Shown: positions 24,001 to 34,879, counted from the first letter of the stretch. The stretch: DNA of 64,000 bases from Bolinopsis microptera (GCF_026151205.1 NC_087084.1:10133453-10197452); one strand, 5' to 3'. Translations and numbers: made by a program. Notes: generated from the sequence alone by a model not told the origin.

Positions 24001-25671
24001 TACCATTCGTATCCGGGATCATCATAAAGCGTCAGTTCACGTTCCTCATTCTTTGATGAGTCCAAAACCTTCTTGATGCGCTCCGTTGCATCATTAACAT
24101 CTCCAGTCGTTGATTTGGGTACCATCATCAGACTTAGACGCTCTTTTTTCTTTTCATCGTCAGATTTTGCTGTCAATTCTATATCTAATTTAGCAACTAA
24201 TTTGCCTTTCAATGCCAAGAAATCTGTTGTACTTTGCACTTTTAATGTCGCCCAATCATAGATTATGTATTTGTCACCCAGTTTTTTGATGATATCCTTT
24301 ACCGTTTCGTCATTCCCGTACATGATCTTCACCTCCTGAAATAATTTGAGTATTAAGATGATACGAGAACAATAAATATTGTATAAAAAACTTTATCAAA
24401 GGGTTTCCATAGCTCTTTTTTGCGTAAAATTTACAGTTAACATAAAGTAATTATCGTAGTAACTATCAAAAGTTAAACACTTTTTAAGCATGTGATATCA
24501 ATAACGTTAACAATAACAGTGAACAAAATAGTCGAACCTCTTGAGCAACAGTAGCCGCCTTTCTTGTACATTCTGTATACTGGAGGGCTATGTCTTTGTA
24601 CATGTCGTATATCATTTTCGGATATCCTTTGTCATCATCAGGTTTGATCAGCTGCTGGTTCAGTTCGTAGTAGAATTGAAGCTTTTGTGCGTTCTTCACT
24701 GTTATCATCAGTTTATTGGTCATTGGGAGGATCTTGCTGCAATCACCATCCACTGCCTTCATAAAAATCTCAAGTAAAGTTTGTCCTTTGACTATCTCTG
24801 ATTTTCCAAGGAACAGATTATTGACAAGCTGTATAAAATTTCCTATGTCTCCAGTGTCTCTGATAGCAATTGTTAAATCTTCCATGTAACCTTTCACGTC
24901 AAGTGGTAGCTCTTTTGTGGAATCGACAGCATTAAATGTTTTCTGGAGATTTTCATACTTTTCCATGATATGGTCCACGTTGGTTTCAAACGTTATCAAG
25001 CTAGTTGATATAATATTCCAATCCTGTGATTCCTGGATGTTTTCAAGCTGAGCAGATACTGAGTTTAGCTTACCAGTTATACTTGCAAACCCGGATTCGA
25101 TAGCCTTCAGCTCTTCTGACTTGCTTTTGGGCATGAAGAGAAGAACGATGTCCATGACCGGTCCAATAAACTGTACACAACTTGCTAACACGCCTAAAGC
25201 TTTTAAGCCCTTTTTCAACATGTTGTTGCCCTTGAACATCGTTTTTATTTTTCCATAATCCGTATCACCAGATCCTTTGCTGTTTTTCTCGATCGATCCA
25301 TCCGTCTTAGTATCTGCTCCTGATGATGCTCCTGATGATGCTCCTGATGATGCTCCTGATGATGCTCCTGATGATGCTCCTGATGATGCTCCTGATACTC
25401 CACCTTCATCTTCTAATACGATTTCCTGCATTGCAACTAGAGAAGCAACAACTGTTTTGAATCGGTTCGTATGTAAAGAAGCTTTGACCCAATCGAAACT
25501 ATCATTAGTCAGGGATTCCATCATCAAGCTTTTCTCAATCCAAGGATCAAGATCTTTGTTACACTCTAATGTCAATGACGTACAATTAGAACTCTGCTCA
25601 CAAGCTGCCATAAAAACCATGACCACCATCACTTGAAGCAATGTTGATCCTACCCTATCAAGGTAGTTCAT
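19722..25671 (-). CDS. Secreted modular protein: helical N-terminal half, EGF, laminin-EGF, TSP1 (cephalotoxin-like architecture?)
   Basis: Exon model on the minus strand: 25671-24538, 24335-22646, 22596-22405, 20902-19722; 4,197 nt, all phases match, 1,398 residues. I chose the ATG at 25671 because MNYLDRVGSTLLQVMVVMVFMAA makes a signal peptide; an upstream in-frame ATG at 25725 is less suitable. Next come a (GASS)n stretch, long amphipathic helices with a hydrophobic segment (VLASCVQFIGPVMDIVLLFM), an EGF-like Cys cluster (SCVNG...CLCDINFGGDTC), and a Cys exon (CITKCEFDGKVYEIG). Exon 4 holds two calcium-binding EGFs (DIDECA, DENECR), two laminin-type EGFs, a TSP1 repeat (WEDWGPWIDQGRCG, then RTRTRTC) and a unique Cys-containing C-terminus. 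Secretion is well supported. A helical N-terminal half before TSP1/EGF modules recalls cephalotoxin-like secreted proteins, but this is a resemblance only; an adhesion or matrix role is equally possible. Intron 3 holds the foldback element. Confidence 0.7.
20973..22353. mobile_element. Foldback element with ~680-bp inverted arms and poly-G tips
   Basis: The left arm (20973-21660) and right arm (21680-22353) are near-identical inverted repeats separated by 19 nt. The outer ends are a run of 29 G (20973-21001) and a run of 13 C (22341-22353), each followed inwards by TTCACCCTGATTTTTTTGTG. The inner ends are GGCGGCCAAATTCTG and its complement. TAATT flanks both sides and may be the target duplication. 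No transposase frame is present. The element lies in an intron of the minus-strand secreted gene, so its transcript would form a very long hairpin. A single-arm relative is at 53177-53890. Confidence 0.85.
22597..22645 (-). other. Putative 49-nt intron or alternative 3' end
   Basis: The frame of exon 2 runs on past 22646 through GLVCASTGEAISEV to a TAA at 22590. The next coding block (KCITKCEFDG...) is in another frame. Removing 22645-22597 (donor G|GTTTAG, acceptor TTGCAG|GC) restores phase exactly. A second strong-looking donor, GAG|GTAACT, at about 22610 has no acceptor in the right phase nearby. Either this is a very short intron or the locus makes a truncated form ending at 22590. Confidence 0.45.
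25318..25395 (-). repeat. 12-bp in-frame repeat encoding GASS units
   Basis: About six and a half copies of a 12-bp unit (plus strand CTCCTGATGATG) encode tandem Gly-Ala-Ser-Ser on the minus strand, close to the N-terminus of the secreted protein. It is a flexible linker, likely variable in length between individuals. Confidence 0.9.
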
Positions 25672-26112
25672 CGTATGACCTAGAAAAAGATTGCATGATT
25701 TTAATATAATTTTAATTGTTGACAAAATTTACCAAATCATTTAGTTTCACTTAACTTCTTTATCAGATTGTAGGACTGAATCCCTAACGGACGGAATCAC
25801 TACCACCCAAATATCACTACTGGTAGTGATTTAGTCTGTTAGGGATTTGATCCGAAAATGTACCTCAATCCCTACCAGTTGATCTTAGTTTGCTAGTTCT
25901 AATATCATGACATGATCTGAGTCGGGGCTCTCATGGAGTGCATGCTATGGGGCCTGTCAGACATGTGATCCACAGACTTACGTACGCAACGAGGAGCCCT
26001 AACGAGAACTGGTTCGGATCAAGTCATCCAAAATGACCTGCTATACGACAATACTGAATACAGTGATGTGAACCTTCACATGCTCGGTATATCAATCAGC
26101 TAGCGGGAATAA

Positions 26113-26119
26113 TATATAA
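26113..26119 (+). promoter_or_regulatory. TATA box of the FLYWCH frame
   Basis: TATATAA lies 33 nt before the ATG at 26152, inside the Mutator-like element. The spacing suggests transcription starts at or just before the ATG. Confidence 0.45.
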
Positions 26120-26151
26120 ACCCGCAACGTCTGTGTTAACCTTATACCAAT

Positions 26152-26668
26152 ATGTCTTCCTCATCCATCGAGTTTATTCCTGGCAGAAAGAAAAGCAGCC
26201 GCAACGTCCTCTACGATGGTCACCTCTACCACCTTAACAGAAAAAAGGAAGACAAGACCTACTGGAAGTGCAACAAGTGCAAGTCCCGCCTGATCCTTGT
26301 CCAGGACACCTTCTGTTCTGCTACCACGAATCTCAACCAGCACAAATTGCAGCCCACCGCTCCAAGTCTAAAATGAAGACCCTCGCAGCTACTACTGAGA
26401 ACTCAACTAAGCAGATTGTTGGAACAGCGGCTTCGCCTCCTTGGTCAACTGTCACAACCCTTCCATCTGGGAGTTCTTAGAGTGCATCAAGAAGGAGCAG
26501 GCTTTGACAGACGTGAAGATCACCAACATCCTCACCAGAAGACCCTTCAAGAGAGCAGCAAAGTGGGAGAAGTTTGACCTGGAGATTCAGCGTACTGTTG
26601 ATGATTATGATAACTTTGGGGATGTTACCGAGTTTCTGAAAGCTGTTGGATCTAAAATTTTGGGTTAA
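26152..26668 (+). pseudogene. FLYWCH-MULE transposase remnant (zinc finger and C-terminal tail only)
   Basis: The first frame (26152-26376) begins MSSSSIEFIPGRKKS and contains LYDGHLYHLNRKK and YWKCNKCKSRL, the F/L-Y-W-C part of a FLYWCH zinc finger. The expected H-x-H end is disturbed by a shift into the next frame at about 26,340, where AAHRSKSKMKTLAA continues the usual linker. A second shift at about 26,440 leads to a tail (to 26668) containing NPSIWEFLECIKKEQALTDV, which matches the conserved C-terminal segment of FLYWCH-MULE transposases. The few hundred residues of the catalytic domain are absent. It cannot encode an active transposase. It might still give a small zinc-finger protein, but the frameshifts make a pseudogene more likely. 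Confidence 0.65.
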
Positions 26669-26943
26669 TGCTTTAATGTTTACTTATTTTTGTGTGATTT
26701 AAATTACTGTATCAGTATATTATCTAATATTCTTTGACCAAATTTCTGCTTAGTCAATTATCACGAAAAATCTAATAATAATTAACAAAAAATGAAATAA
26801 TTAACTAATGAAATACGAATAATTATGCCTTGGTCTAGATAGTAGCAGTAGTGATTTAGTCCGGTAGTAATTCAGTCCGAAAATATACCTCAATCCCTAC
26901 TAATAGTGATTGGTAGTGATTCAGTCCGTTAGGGATTCAGTCC

Positions 26944-27901
26944 GGTAGTGATTCAGTCCGCTCACCTAACTACGTAATGCTCCACTATCATACGACCGCC
27001 ATTAATATACTAACCACTATAACCACCTACCTAATTCAGCGACCTAACCTTAACAGGTTCTAGCGCCCGAACCTGCACGGTATCAAATTGACCCACCTCT
27101 CGATCGGGTAAACTGTCACTCCTCTATCCCAAAAAGCTAACCCTCTCTCCCTCCCGCCCCTGATAGTCTAAACAATCTTCCACTCCGTGTTACTGTTAGC
27201 AATCTCTAAACAATCCTCCACTATCCAGTCGATAGCCACGCCATTGTAACCTTAGTAATCTATAAACACTCCATAAATCAACCTCGTGTTGACCCAAACA
27301 TATGTTAAACCTTTTACTACAGTACTTGCCCTAGCTAAACAATTCCTAACTATCCTGGCGATAGCTCCAACCAAGTAACCCTAGTAAATTATAAACACTC
27401 CATAATAGGTAGTGCGCCATCGACAGTGAGCCGCGCGTGCCGACTGTAGGATGGTTTTTTAGCGCTAATTTCGGCCAGCACAATTTTCTTCAAACGAATA
27501 AATATTGAGTATCCTTCCCCACCTCCAATTGCAACAAAAATTGGTAAGCTTACTCATAGACTTACAAGGAAAGTGTCCGAAAAATTTAAAGCATATCCAA
27601 CCATCTAATCAGAAATTACGTTACAGCTAAAAGCAGCGTATTTTGCCCCATTTTGATCACTATATCAACTCCGATATCAACCAAATTTTTCGGACAGTTG
27701 TGAAAGCTTTATTGGAACGTCGTCGCCAATTTTCAGATTGATCTCATTCAAGGAACTGAAGATATAGTCTTAGTAATCACCTCCTAAGAAGTCATAGTAA
27801 TCACCACCTAACAGACTCTTCAAACCTTCGAAATCCTAAGAATAAGTCCTAATCCTCGCTTCACGTCCCCTACTCATCTCCTTCATCGTCTCATCAACTT
27901 A
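26944..27901. other. Intergenic, no gene recognised
   Basis: About 950 bp with no long frame. It contains loosely repeated phrases (CTAAACAATC...CCACTATC, TATAAACACTCCATAA) between 27,170 and 27,420, suggesting an old degraded tandem duplication. Nothing identifiable as a family. Confidence 0.4.
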
Positions 27902-28000
27902 TATATATATATGGGTAAACTAGACCTGCAGAAGCCAGGGGAACGGCCCATAGCAGGGTAACCAGGATGGCCCGGTACCCAAAAACCTCTCATCAACTTA
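27889..28000 (-). mobile_element. Short 3' LINE fragment with 13-bp target-site duplication
   Basis: The sequence TCTCATCAACTTA occurs at 27889-27901 and again at 27988-28000. Between them lie about 86 bp that start with a (TA)n tract and resemble the sequence at 51681-51770, the 3' end of the RNase H-type LINE, in the same (minus) orientation. This is a 5'-truncated, dead-on-arrival copy whose tail is the TA tract. Confidence 0.65.
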
Positions 28001-28319
28001 TCGTAGTCTTTAAGTCTAACCTATCTCCTTGAACTTGATTTTATGCACACATCCAGAATTTTTATTAACATTTAAATTTATTATATTTGATTTTATTTTC
28101 ACTTCGTGATATTGTAACGCGGTTAAATTTTAAGATTTTATTTTCATACTTTTATTCGGCTTGACTTATTCATTGTGAAAGGAAAATGTCCATCATTAAT
28201 GGGACAATCTTGGAAAACCAGATTTTAGGAGATTATTGGTTGGAGACATGAACACTGAAGAGATCAAAGACTACTATTTCTTCTTGTTTTGATTTTTCCC
28301 CCATGTGTCGAATTCCAGT

Positions 28320-28525
28320 CCTGTGTGTGCCTTTTACCTCTTAGTCAGAGACCCTCAGAGAGGTAAATCACAGAGTCTTTCAAGAATTCTGACTTTTCCA
28401 TCTTGCATCTGTATCCTTGGTTTTCCAATCGACTAATCACTTCGTTGAGTATTCTCAGGTGTTCCTCTCTGTCCTTTCCGGAAACGAGGATGTCGTCCAC
28501 TCTGCAACATCACATCGAACACTCA
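28320..28525 (-). pseudogene. Ty3/gypsy reverse transcriptase fragment
   Basis: On the minus strand about 65 codons are open and contain VDDILVSGKDREEHLRILNE followed by RLENQGYRCKMEKSEFL and VIYL. This is the (Y)xDDILV catalytic block and the following conserved segment of gypsy-group reverse transcriptases. The residue before the DD is changed and the fragment is cut on both sides. It lies opposite in direction to the integrase fragment 600 bp away. Confidence 0.7.
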
Positions 28526-29099
28526 TTGACCAGACCATCAATGCCTTGGCAGAGAGTTCAAAATAAAACAGATATTCAGAATAATACAAATATTATATTC
28601 AAATCTCTTTATTCAACAATATAAGATCATTATAGGAACCTAATTTGTGGCTTTATCGTTATGTTAGGGCTATTCTGTTAGCTGATGCTGACAGGCACCG
28701 CATGGGGCAGAGACTTAGGACCATTACGCTGGAGGCGTACAATGACCCTTTTTGAACCCCATGGCAGTGCTAGTTTTATTATGGTACAAATTGTAAAGCG
28801 AAGTTATGAAAACGATCAGGTCACTCCTGTTTTACACTATCAACAGCTACTTAAAACAACCTAGATTGTACAACTCACTTTGAAGATTAAACCGTGAAGT
28901 GATGAGTGATTGGGCTCATTAAACATTTTAGTAGCGGAGACATGCGGATCAGCTTCTTGAGGTTCTAATACTCTAATAGTTCATTCAGACAAGAAGTTTT
29001 ACTTTTCAAATTTAGTCGTTCAAGCTGCCTGAGTTCAGGAAGTTTGCCAAAGGGGCCCAGGTATTCTGGTCACCTTTACCCTGGGACGAGAGAATAACT

Positions 29100-30028
29100 T
29101 TTATAGAGTTCACAATAATTACGCTGGACCGTTTCTCAACAGCATGTGGTTAGTAGTTCATGACGCTTATTCACGTTGGCCTGAAGTGGTAAAGATGAAT
29201 AATAACACCACATCATCAGCAACGATCAGAGCTTTGAGAACCATTTTCAGTAGATTCGGACTACCGTTTGTTATAGTACGTGACAACGGAACAAACTTTA
29301 CTAAGCTTCGCAGGAGTTCGGGGATTTCTTGAAGAGGAACAACATACACCACTTAAAGACAGGAACGTATCACCCTAAAATAATTGATGCTGCGAGAGAT
29401 TTGTAGGAACATTCAAAGACGCGATGAAGAAGATGTATGAAAACTGTAAAGATGTTGACAAGAACGTAGCAAATTTCTTGGTTAACTACAGAATCACTCC
29501 GCACAGCGTTACTGGGATACCACCGTCTGAAGCGCTATTTAAGAAGCTCTCTGTAAGAACAAGGTTGAATAACGTATTTCCAGCAGATCGTGAAACCTCT
29601 GAAAGATTGAACATGGATAAAGAAAGGAAATACTGAATGCCAGCAGAATCAGAAACCGCCAGTTTGAAGACAAACAGAAAGTATACGTGCAACCACAGAA
29701 CTAAGACACTTGGAGTCAAGGAGAAATTCAACTAAGAACCGGGAACTATTACATGTACGAAGTTATGTTTGATGGAAGAAATGTGATTAAACACGCAGAC
29801 CATATCAAGCAAAGATCAGTACCGGTACTACAACCAGCAGAGACGTCGGAAAAGGACAATTCTCCAGAGACTGAATGTTTTACTTTACCTTATTCTAGTA
29901 CGGTTGTGTTGTCAGAACAATTAACCGAAGTTGATTTACCTAACACACTTCTCAGAACGAACGAACCAGAGTTAACTAACAACTTAACAATAACCCCAGT
30001 TCAAGAAACTAACCAAACTCGCAGGTGA
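29100..30028 (+). pseudogene. Ty3/gypsy integrase remnant
   Basis: Conceptual pieces in shifting frames: NYAGPFLNSMWLVVHDAYS and RWPEV; FGLPFVIVRDNGTNFT; TYHP; GTFKDAMKKMYE; NFLVNYRITPHSVTGIPPSE; finally YEVMFDGRNVIKHADHIKQR. These are the integrase core, the NYR.TPH..TG.SP-type motif and the C-terminal chromatin-side domain of gypsy polyproteins. At least three frameshifts or stops break it. The first catalytic Asp (normally D before the AGP motif) reads Asn. Dead copy. An LTR might follow in 30,030-30,480 but I cannot define it. Confidence 0.75.
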
Positions 30029-30029
30029 T

Positions 30030-30524
30030 CAGAGCGGTTAGCTCTAAAACCTAAACGATCTTATGAAATATATCGTTAAGATCGAAGATTTTACACACAA
30101 TTGTTTTTGAGTATTACACGAATTTTATACGGTGAATTTTTATACAATATGTACAGTTAACTAAATAAGCCAGAGTAAGAAATCCGAGAAAGATATTGTT
30201 TTTCAATAATTTTGTTTTGTATAATTAAAGTATCGTGCATTTATAAACCAGAATTGATTGATTATTTCGTTTGAAATGTGTCAAGCGAAATAAAAACTTT
30301 CCTTGTAAAACGTTCTCAAACAGTTCCATTTTTATTACACTTTATAGTTTATAAAGCCTAATTTGGCATGATATCAGATCATGTGATATTACATGGCCCC
30401 ATGGAGCATTGCCAGAGCAATTGCCAAAGCAATTGGCCGGAGAGCTCCATAGAAGTAAGGGGCCTTATACTGTAGCAAACAGTTCTACTACTAGCAAAGA
30501 CTTAAATTAATTACCTGAGGTAGT
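30030..30524. other. Flank of gypsy remnant with an imperfect inverted repeat
   Basis: No gene. Near 30,391-30,470, GGCCCCATGGAGC and its near complement GCTCCATAGAAGTAAGGGGCC can fold into a hairpin; this might belong to an LTR or to a small element. No other feature seen. Confidence 0.35.
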
Positions 30525-30930
30525 CTCACGACAATTAGTGCAATGGGCGTTTGACTGCGTAGTGAATCTGATAGCCTCAATTTTGCTTCAAGGAGGGAAG
30601 GTAGCCTCAATCCAACCTCACAAAAGTTTCGATAAAGTCACAATAACCTTCGGGCTACAACCCTCTCACGACAATTAGTGCAATGGGCGTTTGACTGCGT
30701 AGTGAATCTGATAGCCTCAAGGAGGGAAGGTAGCCTCAATCCAACCTCACAAAAGTTTCGATAAAGTCACAATAACCTTCGGGCTACAACCCTCTCACGA
30801 CAATTAGTGCAATGGGCGTTTGACTGCGTAGTGAATCTGATAGCCTCAATTTTGCGTCAAGGAGGGAAGGTAGCCTCAATCCAACCTCACAAAAGTTTCG
30901 ATAAAGTCACAATAACCTTCGGGCTACAAT
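30525..30930. repeat. Three-copy tandem repeat, ~137-bp unit
   Basis: Copies at 30525-30664, 30665-30793 and 30794-30930 each begin CTCACGACAATTAGTGCAAT and end with TTCGGGCTACAA. The middle copy lacks an 11-bp segment (TTTTGCTTCAA). Otherwise the copies are almost identical, so the amplification is recent. Confidence 0.95.
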
Positions 30931-31194
30931 TACAAGTTTTGTAGAGGGTCTATTACATGTTCCCGTACATTAAAGTTAAAATGCGGTCGAATTACTTATA
31001 AGCCTTATTTTGGCCTCCTAAAAGTAGACTCGGCGATTTCTGAAATGTTGAGCTTGAAGAGGATGAATCAATATTTATTGTTAACGTATTAGATAGTCAC
31101 AATACCGAAACTACTCCCCTTTAAAGGTCCCGAATTATTTTCTGAACGAAAGCTCAAAAATAACCGAGAAATGGACTATCTGATTAACAATCAC

Positions 31195-31752
31195 AGTGCT
31201 GGCAAGCACGAGCGGTGTCTTTATTTGGGGTATACTATGTACCCCCTTTACTATTGTACCCCCTTTACTATTATACCCCCTTAACTATTATACCCCCTCT
31301 ACTATTATACCCCCTTTGGTACACGTTGGAAGCCTCTTTCGTGCACGCGAAGCGTGCACTCAGGCCGGGGGCGGCGGCCGAAGGCCGCCGCCTCCGGCAG
31401 GAGTTTTTCAGGCATTAAGACTCATCGGAAGTCGTTCAGCAGATTTATTTTTAGTTCAAAACATTCTAATTTGATGTCAAAGATGACAGGAATAAAAAAT
31501 AGTTATGTTGAGATTTTTAAGAAATTTGCATAAAATACTCGCCAGCACTGTTATACAAAATTCGGTAAAAAACCCAAAATCGCCATATTCAGGTGCCTTA
31601 AAAACCATGTTAAAATTGAGTTAGAGATCTGAAATTTTTCAGGGCGTCTAGACGTTGACCAAATCGACTGCAAAAAAAGTTTCAGGTTTCAGGAGCATCG
31701 AGAAATGGGTTTTCTAGAACCCCTGTTTTACGACAGATTGTCGTGATATCTA
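31195..31752. repeat. Interspersed repeat, copy 1, with TACCCCCTTTACTAT minisatellite and GC hairpin
   Basis: It shares its body (from GCATTAAGACTCAT to ATTGTCGTGA) with 37338-37757. Its left part is a 16-17-bp tandem repeat of the TACCCCCTTTACTATTA type (31,238-31,318). A strong GC palindrome (GGCGGCGGCCGAAGGCCGCC at about 31,370-31,390) is present here but not in the second copy. No coding potential is convincing. Confidence 0.8.
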
Positions 31753-32800
31753 TCTATATATATACATATATACATATATACATATATATTCAGGGATAGA
31801 CGCTTTGCCAGTCAATTGTAGGCTGTATTTAATTGTCCATAGATTCAAAAGTATAAAAGATACAGCCATTTCCGACCACAGGTCTTGAAAATAATTGTTT
31901 ACACTTTAGTTTACATTGTATAAACAAATTATTTGACGTCATGAACACCCCTTGATGACGTCATCAAGTTAACCGTTTTTAAAACTTGATTTTTAACAAA
32001 GTAATAACTTTTAAAAATGATTTTACACCATTAAAAAGTAATTTTATTCAAAATCTGAGGAAATTTTTATCTTAGATAATTGTTCAAGCATTCTGAAAAT
32101 CTACCGGAAAGTTTTTCTAGCTTGCTCCTTCATAAAGATATTCGTCATAGAAGTTTGTGCTTTTTTGAAGAATTATTTTATAAAAACGTCAATTTTGCGA
32201 TTTAGTATTCTCTGGTGTTGGGCCATGCCTTGGGTTGTGGAGCTCAGTTCTGCTTCCTATAGATATAAATTGTGCATTAGGCTAGTTTTAAAGTTAAAAA
32301 TCGAAAAGTTGCACACGTGGGGACACGCCCAAATTGATAGAAAATTGCTAAAATCACTGAAAATTGCTGTTTTAGTCATTTTCTGTCAACTTTAGAGTGC
32401 CGTTGTGATAACAGTTCTTCTTGAAATACTTTGAAACTTTGCATGCTTATCAAGCTATATATACAACAATTACATGGCGATTCAATATTGGATGCGCACG
32501 CAACGTCCGCTCAAAGTTTGCACGTGCGAAAGGTGTGAATTTTGCTCATTTGTGATTTCCAACAAATTCTGCTTTGCCACGACAGTTTAATGTCATTATA
32601 AATGAATTTAATGCCAACTTGAATGAGTATTAAGTGGCATATTCAGTCAGTGATCGACCGATATGCTTACCTAAACACAAGGAAATGTTTTTAAAGGAAA
32701 AATTTCGAAATTGTTGAAACTTCCTCCTTATTAATGAAGATATCAGTTTATATTTCGACTTTATAAAGTACCCTGACATTATAATCAAAAAGAGATGATA

Positions 32801-33314
32801 TTTGACCAAAACCCATAATCATGGGTAAAGTGGACCGCTGCCAGTGTCTCTCTTTCCCAAACAAAAGGAAATGATATTAATTTGATTGACCGTTCTCAAA
32901 TGCAAAATGATACCGAGAATGAAATCGGTCGCTCGCTTTTCCCATTCATTTACAATTGTAATAGATTAAGAAGAACTACCCAAAGGCAGCTGTACTCAGC
33001 AATAAAGATTCAATAAACTTCAGCTAATTCAATAAGTAATAACTACCACCCTTACCCCGAAATACTAGGTATCGACCCGAACGCAACCCAAAGAGATTTT
33101 TACAGCATCTGATTGATGTACCTTAACCTAATCAATCGAAACTTATTACAATTCGTAAGCCGTGAATGAATGGGAAAAGCGAGCGACCGATTTCATTCTC
33201 GGTATCATTTTGCATTTGAGAACGGTCAATCAAATTAATATCATTTCCTTTTGTTTGGGAAAGAGAGACACTGGCAGCGGTCCACTTTACCCATGATTAT
33301 GGGTTTTGGTCAAA
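32801..33314. mobile_element. MITE with ~150-bp terminal inverted repeats, copy 1
   Basis: The left end, TTTGACCAAAACCCATAATC, is mirrored by GATTATGGGTTTTGGTCAAA at the right end. The inverted match extends about 150 bp (32801-32950 and 33165-33314), leaving a ~215-bp centre. TA on each side could be the target duplication. No frame for a transposase. Confidence 0.8.
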
Positions 33315-34361
33315 TACATACATACATATATACATATATTCAGGGATAGACGCTTTGCCAGTCAATTGTAGCCTGTATTTAAGTGTCCATAGATTCAAAA
33401 GTATAAAAGATACAGCCATTTCCGACCACAGATCTTGCAAATAATTGTTTACACTTTAGTTTACATTGTTTAAAAAAATATTTGACGTCATAAACACCCC
33501 TTGATGACGTCATCAAGTTAACCGTTTTTAAAACTTGATTTTTGACAAAGTAATAACTTTTAAATTTAATTTTAAACCATTAAGGAGTAATTTTATTCGA
33601 AATCTGAGGAAAATTTCACCTTAGATAATTGTTCAAGCATTCTGAAAATCTACCGGAAAGTTTTTCTAGCTTGCTCCTTCATAAAGATATTCGTCATTGA
33701 AGTTTGTGCTTTTTTGAAGAATTATTTTATAAAAACGTCAATTTTGCGATTTAGTATTCTCTGGTGTTGGGCCATGCCTTGGGTTGTGGAGCTCAGTTCT
33801 GCTTCCTATAGATATAAATTGTGCATTAGGCTAGTTTTAAAGTTAAAAATCGAAAAGTTGCACACGTGGGGACACGCCCAAATTGATAGAAAATTGCTAA
33901 AATCACTGAAAATTGCTGTTTTCGTCATTTTCTGTAAACTTTAGAGTGCCGTTGTGATAACAGTTCTTCTTGAAATACTTTGAAACTTTGCATGCTTATC
34001 AAGCTATATATACAACAATTACATGCAAAATTTTACGGCGATTCAATATTGGATGCGCACGCAACGTCCGCTCAAAGTTTGCACGTGCGAAAGGTGAGAA
34101 TTTTGCTCATTTGTGATTTCCAACAAATTCTGCTATGCCACGACAGTTTAATGTCATTATAAATGAATTTAATGCCAACTTGAATGAGTATTAAGTGGCA
34201 TATTCAGTCAGTGATCGACCGATATGCTTCCCTAAACACAAGGAAATGTTTTTAAAGGAAAAATTTCGAAATCGTTGAAACTTCCTCCTTATTAATGAAG
34301 ATATCAGTTTATATTTCGACTTTATAAAGTACCCTGACATTATAATCAAAAAGAGATGATA

Positions 34362-34875
34362 TTTTACCAAAACCCATAATCATGGGTAGAGTGGACCGCT
34401 GCCAGTGTCTCTCTTTCCCAAACAAAAGGAAATGATATTAATTTGATTGACCGTTCTCAAATGCAAAATGATACCGAGAATGAAATCGGTCGCTCGCTTT
34501 TCCCATTCATTTACAATTGTAATAGATTAAGAAGAACTACCCAAAGGCAGCTGTACTCGGCAATGAAGATTCAATAAACTTTAGCTTGTTCAATAAGTAA
34601 TAACTACCACCCTTGTCCCTTACTCCGAAATACTAGGTATCGACCCCAACGCAACCCAAAGAGATTTTTACAGCATCTGATTGATGTAATCAATCGAAAC
34701 TTATTGATACAATTCGTAAGCCGTGAATGAATGGGAAAAGCGAGCGACCGATTTCATTCTCGGTATCATTTTGCATTTGAGAACGGTCAATCAAATTAAT
34801 ATCATTTCCTTTTGTTTGGGAAAGAGAGACACTGGCAGCGGTCCACTCTACCCATGATTATGGGTTTTGGTAAAA
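34362..34875. mobile_element. MITE with ~150-bp terminal inverted repeats, copy 2
   Basis: Same element as at 32801, carried along in the second unit of the 1.55-kb duplication. It differs by point changes and a short deletion in the centre (near 34,690). Confidence 0.8.
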
Positions 34876-34879
34876 TATA

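Larger units (their letters stand above)
25773..26943 (+). mobile_element. Mutator-like (FLYWCH-MULE) element, internally deleted
   Basis: Inverted repeats of 33 bp at 25773-25805 and 26911-26943 match at 32 positions (start GGACTGAATCCCTAACGG). Further copies of the same TAGTGATTCAGTCCG motif form subterminal repeats on both sides, as in many Mutator-group elements. Inside are a TATA box, a FLYWCH-type zinc finger frame and a typical C-terminal tail of FLYWCH-MULE transposases, with the DDE catalytic part missing. Target duplications are not clear. Confidence 0.7.

Noticed and set aside
32165-33944. Two nearly identical 76-codon frames 1,549 bp apart
   Set aside because: They match because the whole 1.55-kb unit is duplicated. 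The surrounding DNA is equally similar and nothing indicates coding selection.
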